A DNA stretch of 15,693 bases from Dunaliella salina (lineage: Eukaryota > Chlorophyta > Chlorophyceae > Chlamydomonadales > Dunaliellaceae), in assembly GCA_002284615.2 (NCBI GenBank), contig MU069441.1:451256-466948 (forward strand), written 5' to 3'. Below the pieces are notes generated by a model, which ran no database searches, was not told where the DNA came from, and worked only from the letters and a program-made list of their open reading frames with translations. This document shows, piece after piece, positions 7,035 through 14,606 of the stretch (its first letter is position 1; every line of letters begins with the position of its first letter). The translations under genes and the position numbers were made by a program.

Positions 7035-7327
7035 AAGGTGTCAGCGCCTTCAGACAACATGGCTGCTTGAAGTGCAAGGGCATCTGCGCCTTCATTACCA
7101 AGGATGCCACTGTGTGGTTCTACTTTGTTAAAGTGTGCAGGGCCCTCTGAAGCACCAATGCAAGTTGTAGTGTCTTTGAGTAGTGGTGTGTGTAAGTGCG
7201 TGGACATGACCATGGGTTTGTGGATCTTGTTTCTAATCGGATTCGCTGCTGAAGAAGTGTCAGTCGCAATCAAAGTGTGCCCTTGCTGTAGAGCTAGCAA
7301 AATTGCAGCAGGCTCTGCTCTGTTAAT
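6990..7327 (-). pseudogene. E3 RNase H, C-terminal half
   Basis: The minus-strand frame contains INRAEPAAILLALQQ (catalytic Glu), ATDTSSA (catalytic Asp) and VEPHSGILGNEGADALA (fourth catalytic Asp in the usual GNEGAD motif). RNase H removes the RNA strand from the RNA-DNA hybrid made during retrotransposition. The first catalytic Asp (TDGS) lies at about 13490 in the other half of E3. The formal ORF here starts at 7357 inside the E1 tail (ACVDFSFLS then INRAE), so its beginning is a junction artefact. The frame continues to a stop at 6884. Confidence 0.8.
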
Positions 7328-7469
7328 AGAAAGAAAAGAAAAGTCTACGCAAGCCAAAGGCCGCGTGCATTAAGGGAAGAACCCCCTAACAAAAGTTAGA
7401 GGCCTCACCAGGAGGCCCTCCACCTAAACTAGACAAAACTAGCCTAGCAGAGAGCAAGAGACAGAACAA
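7328..7469 (-). other. E1 3' UTR and pyrimidine tail
   Basis: It follows NPPDPH of the endonuclease. E1 has TTG where E4 has its TAG stop, so the formal ORF continues to 7386. The tail reads gacttttcttttctttc and joins ATTAACAGAG of E3. The stretch is nearly identical to 4853-4990 on the plus strand. Confidence 0.8.
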
Positions 7470-8020
7470 ATGGGGATCCGGAGGATTGCTAGCCATGCCC
7501 CTGAGCGCTCGGACTCTCCTTCTTCCATCCTCAGGCGCCGCCGCACGCCCAGAAAACCCCCTCCCAGAAGCCTTCTGAAAGCAAAGTGCATGTCTAGTGT
7601 TAATGATGGTGGATAATCTTTGGATGGCATGGTCCCTGAGCTTGGATGCTAGTGAGTCAGCCTTTCGTTTGGTCAGGCCCAGGTTTATAAGAGGTGTAAT
7701 CATATAATTGTTGTAAATCGTGCCACCCACACCAAGTAAGATAGTATGCAAAGTCACTTTGTTATTCCTGTTTGGGTTTCTTAAGCTGCATGTTTTAAGT
7801 CTAGTTATGGTGTGGGAATGTTGAGTCACTGCACGTTCCAAAGTGATGAAGGGATTTGTGTCAGGGCAGAATTTAAGTCCGACGAGGTGAATGTCCCTAA
7901 CTTTTTGGGGGATCTTGGTAGGATCAAGGTGGGCTTGCCTGCCTGGGATGAGGCGCACAAAAAGAGCATCAGGGCGGCTTTGGTGCCGAGCAGGTGAGGC
8001 AGTGCCATCTGGGAAACCCC
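7470..8020 (-). pseudogene. E1 restriction-like endonuclease with broken Glu-X-Lys
   Basis: The open minus-strand frame has SRPDALF, RLIPGRQAHLDPTKIPQ, DIHLVGLKFCPDTNPF, VTLHTILLGVGGTIYN, LTKRKADSLASKL and NPPDPH. It is close to E4 along its length, but the catalytic Glu codon GAA of E4 is GGA (Gly) here, at 7878-7880. Loss of this acidic residue should abolish metal-dependent cleavage. The frame is otherwise open, so this could be a recent change in an already truncated copy. Confidence 0.8.
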
Positions 8021-8149
8021 CATCTGGAATAGCTCGAGAGGTGTTTTCAGGGACTTGTATGCCTTAATCCAGAAGTCTGTCATGATTGCAGCCATCCATG
8101 CTGATGAGGGATGAGCCATACCGGCCTTTTTTTAGGGCTTCTACACAGA

Positions 8150-8620
8150 GACTAAGGGCCGTATGGTGTCTGTTGGTGTGCATCCCACTCGTTGTTGGGT
8201 TGGCATCTAAGCAGAACGTGATAAATGCTGTCTGTATTTGCACAGAGTGGGCATCTATCAGAGCTGGAAAAATTGAGATTGGAGGCATGACTCTGTGTGT
8301 ACAGTGTATCCGTTTGATACTTCATGAGATTTGTTTGCTGTTAAGGGTTATCTTTGGGCTTTTCCAGAAGGAGTTGCTGATCTGCTTGTTTGCAAGTTGA
8401 GGGGTTGGGTTGTGAGCTTCAGTGTTAGCATTGGTGGCGGGTGGTGTGGCATCGTTAAGCTTCTGCCATCTTTGGTAGTGGTAGCCAGAGGTGTCAGCAG
8501 AGCCAAGCTTGTGTTTCTTGTGCATGTGTGTTTTAAGTTTGCCGCTCAGGTTGGTGAGATAGTGCATCGGAAGCATGTGGGAGCGGTGCATGCCATCATT
8601 TTGTGTGGAAGAGGTCTACA
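8150..8620 (-). pseudogene. E1 basic helix and CCHC zinc knuckle (frameshifted)
   Basis: The frame shared with the rest of E1 reads YLTNLSGKLKTHMHKKHKLG, then YHYQRWQKL, NSFWKSPKITL and a stop near 8322. In another frame LMKYQTDTLYTQSHA leads to CPLCANTDSIYHVLLRC, with all four CCHC ligands. Compared with E4, two bases are missing right after the last Cys, and the frame then returns to RHHTALSLCVEALKKGRYG and MDGCNHDRLLD. One indel on each side of the knuckle therefore separates it from its neighbours. Confidence 0.75.
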
Positions 8621-8664
8621 ATGAAAGCCAATAGAGGTTGTGGAAAGGGTCCCTGGCATCTGCA

Positions 8665-8772
8665 AGTGCAATGTCTATGGCATGAGAGAGGGCTGCATTG
8701 CGAGCGCAAGCGTTGGCCCCCTCGTTTCCTATGATGCAGAGATATTCAGTGACGGAGAAGTCTGGGATGGCC
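8665..8772 (-). pseudogene. E1 RNase H, C-terminal end
   Basis: The minus-strand frame reads AIPDFSVTEYLCIIGNEGAN and then ACARNAALSHAID. It aligns with GPAHFNKVEPHSGILGNEGA of E3. The fourth catalytic Asp (GNEGAD in E3) is Asn here. It is in the same frame as the N-terminal RNase H part at 9387-9647, across an insertion of about 610 bp. Confidence 0.75.
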
Positions 8773-8774
8773 AG

Positions 8775-9388
8775 AGATCAGAGGGTCTGAATCAGAGGAA
8801 AAAGGCTCTGATTGGGGGTCTGGCTATTAGTCTGAATCAGACACCTGTTTTGGATGGAATCAGACGAAAAGGGCTCTGAAAAGGGTCTGAATCAGAGTAA
8901 CGTATACCTGATTCAAATTTCGCCCTCTGAAGTGGCTCTGATTCAAAGGGTGCTACGTCTGTGATGCAAGGTGGTGTGCTTTTTCACCTGCCACTATTGA
9001 TGGCGAGGAAACATGTGGCAAGGCCTTTTACAGTGAGGCTTATGCATGCACAGCCTATGAATGAGCTCATTGTGTGCAAGGTAAACATGTATAATTTAAA
9101 TTCACATTCATAATTAGCACATACGTAGTTCAGTGGTCTCAAGGCACATGCACATTACAGCTTACGGGTTTGAAATCTGCTGTACATCTTTTCCACTTCA
9201 AACTGTATGGGGGTCTGATGAGGGTCTGATTCAGTGCTGTTCAGCTACGGATTAGAGGGTCTGAATCAGAGGAAAATAGATCTGATTGGGGATCTGGCTA
9301 TTTGTCCGAATCAAAACCCCCTTTCGTGACTAAATCAGAGCCTATCAGAGGGGATCCCTCTGAATCAGAGCAGGTTCAGAGAAACAAA
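8775..9388. mobile_element. insertion built of TCTGAATCAGA palindromes, in E1 RNase H
   Basis: Five perfect copies of the 11-bp palindrome TCTGAATCAGA lie at 8786-8796, 8831-8841, 8886-8896, 9260-9270 and 9359-9369, with many near-copies. About 70 bp at 8776-8844 are repeated directly at 9250-9318 (offset 474), around a unique core of about 270 bp (8945-9215). The interval interrupts an otherwise continuous RNase H domain and replaces about 27 expected residues. No ORF inside has a recognisable product. It may be a non-autonomous DNA element or a small satellite cluster. No target-site duplication was identified. Confidence 0.6.
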
Positions 9389-9647
9389 ACTTTCTGACGT
9401 CGGGTGAAGGGTGTGATGCACTATCAGTGGCAATCTCAGTTTGCTCGCGTTGGAGTGCCACAAGGATACCCACAAGTTCTGCTCTGGTGATGGTATTGGC
9501 TGGCCCATGGCCATTGGGTTTTATGTGCAGTTGCAAGTGTTGGGAGGGTGCAGCAGTGTCACTTCCTGGTTTGTAAACACCTGAACCGGAAAGGGGTGGT
9601 GAATCACCATCTTTGTGTTTGATTACACTGCCATCAGTGTAGGTCAT
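9387..9647 (-). pseudogene. E1 RNase H, N-terminal part
   Basis: The minus-strand frame reads MTYTDGSVI (first catalytic Asp), SGSGVYKPG, NTITRAELVGILVAL (catalytic Glu) and IATDSAS (catalytic Asp), then breaks at the palindrome-rich insertion. It follows the methyltransferase module in the same frame. The linker between them (9917-9648) has the conserved EDWFQSLQQ, matching PKWFEDLQR of E3, and carries three stops. Confidence 0.85.
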
Positions 9648-9917
9648 TTTCCTCCAGTCCTTGATTTTGGGTGTGAACTTGTTCTTTTTGAAGTTGGCAG
9701 GGGTGAATTCTGCCCTTTCCCGAGGGCACTTGTGTGTGAGCAGCTATGGGTGTCAGGGGGGAGTGATTGGAATTTCTGTTTCCAAGTACTTGATGCTAGG
9801 TGTTGGTGGGTACGCAGCAACGTGAGAGTATTTGGAGTATCAACAAGCTTCTGGTGTAATTTGCTTTACATCTTGCTGGAGGGACTGAAACCAGTCTTCA
9901 TTTGCGGTATCTAGCAT

Positions 9918-10466
9918 TTATCTGGCATTAGGGTTCCACACAACGATGAGTTGCATAGGATAGGAAGGTGGAGTAGGATCGGTGATGGTATCAGACCAGT
10001 GTTGTGGGGTTTGGATTTGGATTTTCCTTGCAGGGAATTTGGCAAGAACTTTTGCAGTATCTGGGCATTGTTTCAGCCAGCTCATATACGCGTTACAACT
10101 GAAGCCTCTCCAGTGGGGCAGGAGCATGAAGGTGGCAACTGGATGTGTCGAGCGGAGGGAGGAGTGCACTGAGTGGCGAAGGAGTTTAAACATTATTTCA
10201 TCATCGTGTGGAGGATGGCAGAAAAAGAAGCCAGTGCAGCGCACAGAGAGGGTGTCTGTGTGCGCCCCAAAGACCTGGTCTCGGTAGTTTGCGCTGAAAT
10301 AAGTGTTGTAGGTATTCCTAAAATCAAGAGGGCTGGAAAACCTCTCCGCTGAGACCATGCACCATTTATGCAGGGCTGATCGGATGTGGGAAGGAGTAAT
10401 ACACATGTTTGAATTGAAAGCCTTTTTGCTCTGGGCCAAAAGATTTTTCTGTTGAGCCTTTTGGCG
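9918..10466 (-). pseudogene. E1 PCIF1-like adenine-methyltransferase module, HPPH variant
   Basis: About 180 codons are in frame with the PHD segment and separated from it by a single TAA. From family knowledge, the pattern LHKWC..SAERFSSPLDF, YRDQVFGA, TGFFFCHPPHDDEIM, STHPVATFMLLPHWRG resembles the catalytic region of PCIF1, the cap-adjacent adenosine N6-methyltransferase. There, a fixed order of HK, ERF-like, SPL, FG, NPPF and P-x-WR blocks occurs. Here the catalytic NPPF reads HPPH, so activity is doubtful. The module ends with PQHWS and MQLIVVWNPNAR, then TAA. It may be an inactive nucleic-acid-binding derivative within the LINE polyprotein. The assignment rests on motif order and was not computed. 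Confidence 0.55.
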
Positions 10467-12038
10467 TTAGAGCAGACCCATGATTTCATATGCTGAATCC
10501 TGGACAGGGGGCTGAACGGTGGCATGGATGCCTGCTCTTTTGGCTGGTTCGTAGGCTTCGAGCAGGGTTGTAAGCCTCTCTACAGTGAGCATGCCCATGC
10601 ATTTGCCATTGGCATTGTAGATACAGGCGCATTCAAAGGTGGTTACCTCTGGCATTTGTGTGGGCATGGCAACATCATCAGTTGTGTTCAAGTGGAGAGT
10701 TTCCTTCATGAGGTCAACACTTCTAATGATAATTTCACATTGCCATGTTGGCATGATATCTGTCTGGGGATTGGTAGGTTGGAAGTCAAAGGTGACATTC
10801 TTGCAAATTGCGCAGCCGGTGGTTGAGAGCCATGGAGATTCAGATTGGCTCTGAGGATTGCCTTCAAAGCCTTGGTTGGCAAGATTGTCCAGGTCTATTT
10901 CAATGGCCAAGGGGTCTTTTATTTCCTCTGGTCTTTCCTCCGCGTCAAAGGCTTGCACATGAGCATCCAGGTATGGATGTATTCGTAGCATTTCTTCAGC
11001 TTCCCATTTAAGATGCCACTCTACACAGATCATTTCACAGTCCTCAGAGAAGTTGATCCTTTCCGCTTTTTGGGAGTCTGACAGGGATGCGCAGGCAGGG
11101 CAGTCCCAGTGCTCATTTTGTTCGCTCAGTGCCCGGTCATTTTGGGAGCATACTTTGACATTTATAAGACAGTCCCAGTGGTATGTGCGGTGGCAGGTAT
11201 CACAGGTGGGCATATCTTCATGGATTTGACTTTCAAAGGTGTATTCTTTGCTTAATGGGCTCCAGCAGAGCTGGCAACACGGGTCTGCTTTAGTTTTTCT
11301 TGGCATATGCTTTGAATAGGCCACTTTCAGCCCATCATTTTGGAAAGTGGGCAAGGCCCATTTTTCAATGGTAACGGGGTGCCATTGCACTTTGTATTGT
11401 TTTTGCTCCTTTTCTTGAGAAGATCTCTTATATTTCCGGAGGTGTTGCCAGCCCAAGATATGTATGATGACATGGTCAAAGCGGAAGATGGTGTTGCTAG
11501 CTTCAACTGCGCTTAATGTATCGGCCTTATTCTGTTTATAGTTCCAGAGCCATTGGGGGAAATCAGTGCTTGAAGTGTTTGGAGGTGTGGGACGAAGGGT
11601 TATAATGGATTGGGGATCAGGGTCAAAAAGTGTTGTTGGGGCTCGGCTCCCTCTGGACCTTCTGCTTCCAATTTGTGGGGTCTGCGTGTGGGGTGTTGCA
11701 AAGGGTTGATTGGGTTGTATATTATGTACTTGTGTTTGCGGCTGCTCCGCGTGGGGATTGTTTCTTTTGCGAGTGCGTCTGCCTTGGTATGAGTGCCCTT
11801 CTGCGCATGGTTGACTGTTTGGAAATGGGCTCTCCTGGCTGCTGGGGGAAGCATTTTCTACTTCCATATCCTCAGCATCAAAGAGGGGGTTGCTGTAAGC
11901 TCTAGAATCAGGGTGTATGTGTGTATTAGGGGCACATCTCCCGCTGTCTGGGTTGGAGTTGGGGGGATCAGGGGGTGCATGGCCTGAGTAAAACTTGGAC
12001 CAGTTCCATCCTGTTGGTGTATGTTCTGTTTTCATCAT
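10467..12038 (-). pseudogene. E1 PHD-finger segment of the LINE polyprotein
   Basis: Open for 523 codons. Residues 1-160 are Pro/Ser/Asn-rich and look disordered. A basic patch, RRTRKR, lies at 87-92. Residues about 190-232 (ending KQYKVQWHPVTIEKWALPTF) faintly resemble a chromodomain. Residues 255-316 form a C4HC3 PHD finger: C255, C258, C279, C282, H287, C290, C313 and C316, with the typical CDTCHRTYHWDC and WDCPAC. PHD and chromo modules read histone tails, so a role in choosing chromatin targets is a reasonable inference. Residues about 470-497 (CIYNANGKCMGMLTVERLTT) form a further conserved-looking block. The frame continues past a TAA into the methyltransferase module. The upstream RT lies in the same frame but is separated by frame changes. 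Confidence 0.75.
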
Positions 12039-12199
12039 TTCTGTATATGATTTATGCAGCGTGATTCAGGGGTTTAATTGGGTGAGCTGTCTTGGTTGTG
12101 AATGATTGTGCTGATGAGGTCAGGTCTGTCCTCAGTCAGAGTGTGGGTGTTGAGGGCATGAGAGAGTTTATTCAGGGCTACAGTATGTTTAGTCTTTAT

Positions 12200-12530
12200 T
12201 TTGCGGCCAAACAGAGATGTGAGTTAGTTCCCGTCAATAATATGCGTGAGATTATTATTCATCAAAGCAGAGAGCCTGTTTATGCCTATTTCCATGAGTG
12301 TATGAGTGCAGTGACAGGCTAAGGTTTTCAGGGTGGGTTGCATAGGCATTGAGAGGACTTTTACTATGGGAGTGATGCTGGTGAGAAGGTAAGATGCTCC
12401 TTGATAGGAGACGTCAAGATCGCTGTTGTTGATGCAGATGTATTGCCTGGCACAAAGCATGTAGGGTAACTGCTTGAGGATGAATTTGGAGGTTTGGTGG
12501 GATGGGTTGATGCTCCTAAGTACATAGTTC
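12200..12530 (-). pseudogene. E1 RT thumb/connection, frameshifted
   Basis: After the RT frame stops at 12531 the continuation lies in another minus-strand frame: NYVLRSINPSHQTSKFILKQ, then YMLCARQYICINNSDLDVSY, to THIIDGN and a stop at 12224, then SLFGRKIKTKHTVALNKLSHA. It has the helical character expected between RT and the next module but no diagnostic motif. The interval 12199-12039 shows only remnants before the PHD segment opens. Confidence 0.5.
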
Positions 12531-13440
12531 TCAGTCTCTGGATTTGCAATTCAAGTATTGACCTGGTGCCCGGCTGTGCCTGCTGGTGTTATTGAGACTG
12601 CTGGTGAGGGCCATTGCACATCTTGCATTATATTCTACTGCAGTGGATGTACAACCAAGACCATAGTTAGTTTTGTCTTCCTGTAGGATGGCTGTGGCAG
12701 TGCTATGCCAGAGCTTGTACCTTTCTTTGATAACCTTGAGGATGCATTTGTCCCAGCTCGCAAGGTCCTTCTCGAAGCAAGATGTTACTGGAAAGGCGTA
12801 TGCAATCCTGGGGATAATGGCTGTGCGAATTATATCCATTGTTTGCTTGGGTGTGGCAAAAGAGCATGTGAGGCTTGCCAGCTTTTTGGTGAGCTTTTCC
12901 TCCATTTTGTTAAGCTGGGGTTTCCAGTCTAATGTCATGGTGACTTCAACGCCAAGGTAAGTAAATGGGTCTCCGGGGCAAATGAATTGGGCCGGCTTGC
13001 CCTGGACCAGTATCTTATCTTTAAGTTGATGTCGAGCAAAATCAGCAACGGACGTATTGCCCCTTATTTGCATTGTTTGTGGGCTACGAAGGTTGCAAGT
13101 CACCTTTGTTTTTGAACCAGAGATGATGAGGTGGGCCCAATCAGCATAGAGGCTTAATTTCTTGGCTTGAATACGTAGGTTAGCATATGAGCCTGTGAGG
13201 CAAATGAGGTCATCTGCAAATGCCCCACTGCTGATTTTGTTCTGGATTTTCTGTTCCAAAGTCTGTGGGCTTTTGTTAAGGCATTCATAATCAAAGCCTC
13301 GCCCGCCAGCATGGAGCCAGCGCAGCAAGGGTTCCATGTATATGAGGAAGAGGAAGGGGGAGAGGGTGTCTCCTTGGATGGTTCCCATTTCTATAAGGAT
13401 GTCTTTGGAATACTGACCAGTTGCTAGACGGATTCTGGTA
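12531..13440 (-). pseudogene. E1 reverse transcriptase (palm, motifs from QGD onward)
   Basis: The frame begins at RIRLATGQYSKDILIE, then GTIQGDTLSPFLFLIYMEP, which is RT motif 4 of non-LTR elements. FADDLICL is the catalytic box (residues 57-60 counted from the Met at 13388), followed by SGSKTKVTC and TYLGVEVT (residues 143-150). The catalytic Asp pair is intact. Fingers and upstream motifs are missing because the element is 5'-truncated at about 13440, where the sequence changes to RNase H of E3. The Met at 13388 is internal and not a true start. Confidence 0.88.
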
Positions 13441-13800
13441 AAAAGATGCTCCTGCTTGCTGCGTATTCCGATTGTCGGAGTTTATGACACTGCCATCTGT
13501 AAATGTTAGGTGTCGCCAGCCTGCGATCTTTGGTTGTGGGGGCTGCAGGTATGGTTGTATGTTAAGTCTTATTGGTTTTTGTTGGCTGCAGACTTCAAAA
13601 AGATGTGTGTCATGATGCAGGAGTTCAAATCTTTTCCTCCACGTGCTAGGTGATTTAAAACAGAAGAAAGTGTTTTGGTTCTCTGCAATCTGTTGATTGC
13701 TTTTGTGGTACCATTTCCCTTTGGGAATTTCCCGTTGTAAGTCCTCGAACCATTTTGGGTTATCATGGAAGAGACTTTGCTTCAATGCGTCTCCTTAATT
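13441..13800 (-). pseudogene. E3 linker and RNase H N-terminal half
   Basis: The minus-strand frame reads NPKWFEDLQREIPKG, a Gln/Lys-rich linker, then AGWRHLTFTDGSVIN (first RNase H catalytic Asp, about 13490) and QQAGASFYQNP. It stops being RNase H at about 13440, where the RT frame of E1 begins. The rest of this RNase H domain resumes at 7327. E3 itself is 5'-truncated: similarity ends at about 13800, next to an in-frame TAA. Confidence 0.75.
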
Positions 13801-14310
13801 GATTTAGGGAGAGATTTCTTTTTTTCCTTTCCTGAAAATCGAATACGGGTCATGCAGTACACATAGGCCTTCAAAACAGCGAACTCCTTGCTTGGACCAA
13901 CTGTTTGAGGTGACCCTTGCCACATCACGCAACAGTTGAAATAGTTGAGGAATGAAGAGTCCTCATGCCCTCTTCCGCCATGCTTGGAGCAATACGCCTC
14001 CGTCATGCAACCACAATGCTTGTTGAGTCTGCTTTGTAACCAGCGAAGTATTTTTACTAATGGCGTCTTTGTGTGCAAACCAACGTGAATCTGTGAGAGT
14101 ATAATAGTCGAGGCAAGGGGACGGCTCTTTGTCCCCCCAAGGTTGCGATACATTTATGACTCCTTGTATCTTGCCCCGCTCTTGCCTGCCATTCACCATG
14201 TACAGGCTTATCATATGCGTTCGTTCGAATATCAAGACAGCAACAAACTTAATTATTTTCTTCACGAACCTCTCCTTTTGATCGAGCAGGCAAGCAGGCA
14301 AATGTTTGAT
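13801..14310 (-). CDS. unrecognised Cys/His-containing ORF region
   Basis: A minus-strand frame is open at 14153-13782 (123 codons) and overlaps another open at 14301-13963. The first contains HTKTPLVKILRWLQSRL, NKHCGCMTEAYCSKHGGRG, SSFLNYFNCCVMW and VYCMTRIRF. The spacing of Cys and His suggests a degenerate metal-binding module, but I do not recognise the family. It abuts the 5' edge of E3 and may be host exon sequence or part of another element. There is no clear start or splice site. Confidence 0.25.
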
Positions 14311-14314
14311 CGAG

Positions 14315-14395
14315 GCCTTTTTGAACCTGTAACCTGTAACCTATATCTTGCCCTGCTGTAATCTGTACCCTGTATCTTGCCCTGCATCCTTCATC
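14315..14395. repeat. short (CTGTAAC)n and cctgtatcttgccctgc repeats
   Basis: cctgtaac is repeated in tandem at about 14327-14341. TATCTTGCCC occurs at about 14343 and 14372 and again at about 14167. The CTGTAAC units resemble the TTGTAACC tail of segment X at 3231-3385, so this may be another SINE or LINE tail. No flanking duplication was confirmed. Confidence 0.5.
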
Positions 14396-14503
14396 CTCCT
14401 TTTAATGCAAAAGCAGCGCACAAATAAATTGGGGCCCTGTCCACACCAAAAAAGAGCATCAAAGGCAAAAAGGTTGAAGAAGGCCTTTTCAGGCCTGTTT
14501 ACA

Positions 14504-14605
14504 TTACTTAGCTTCATGGTCTTCATCGTTTTCACTCTCTTCTACACTCTCATCAGACAACTCATAATCACACTCCCCCTCGTCATCTTCTCCTTGTACC
14601 ATGAC
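14504..14605 (-). CDS. acidic C-terminal exon, host gene of unknown function
   Basis: On the minus strand a pyrimidine-rich tract (ctctcgctctccctcttgca) leads to an acceptor, cgtgcag, at 14606. After it, 33 codons are open: VMVQGEDDEGECDYELSDES, then VEESENDEDHEAK, then TAA. TGTAA, the usual poly(A) signal of chlorophycean algae, follows the stop at once (14499-14503). The acidic Asp/Glu/Ser composition is typical of the tail of a nuclear or cytosolic protein and sets it apart from its surroundings. It is too short for a domain call. No upstream exon was identified in 14607-15300. Confidence 0.42.
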   Translation of the reverse strand, partial: VMVQGEDDEGECDYELSDESVEESENDEDHEAK

Positions 14606-14606
14606 C

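Larger units (their letters stand above)
5782..7327 (-). mobile_element. LINE copy E3, 3' half (RNase H end, zinc knuckle, RLE, 3' UTR)
   Basis: On the minus strand it begins at INRAE (7327), exactly where E1 ends, and runs through the RNase H second half, the basic helix (DKLRQVMHEKHK), the zinc knuckle, the endonuclease and a diverged 3' UTR ending at gacttttcctg (about 5782). The protein is clearly related to E1/E4 but more diverged, with stops and frame changes, so it is an older copy or a sister subfamily. The missing N-terminal RNase H half lies at 13441-13800, on the other side of E1. Confidence 0.8.
7328..13440 (-). mobile_element. LINE copy E1: RT, PHD, methyltransferase, RNase H, zinc knuckle, RLE (about 6.1 kb)
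   Basis: This is the longest copy. On the minus strand, 5' to 3': RT palm from RIRLATG (13440) through QGD and FADD to the thumb (about 12200), a 523-codon segment with a PHD finger (12038-10467), a PCIF1-like methyltransferase module (10466-9918), RNase H (9647-9387 and 8772-8665), helix and knuckle (8620-8150), RLE (about 8020-7470), then 3' UTR with a pyrimidine tail. Most segments share one reading frame. It is truncated within the RT (no N terminus, no apurinic-type endonuclease). The E3 RNase H halves flank it exactly, so it inserted as one unit. No target-site duplication is visible. Confidence 0.85.

Noticed and set aside
8776..9318. Direct repeats 474 bp apart as LTRs of a small LTR element
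   Set aside because: They are only about 70 bp long, built of a short palindromic motif, without TG...CA ends, a primer-binding site or a polypurine tract.
9951..12000. Plus-strand ORFs between 9951 and 11987 (about 60-100 codons)
   Set aside because: They are shadows of the minus-strand E1 coding sequence, which has PHD and methyltransferase-type motifs.
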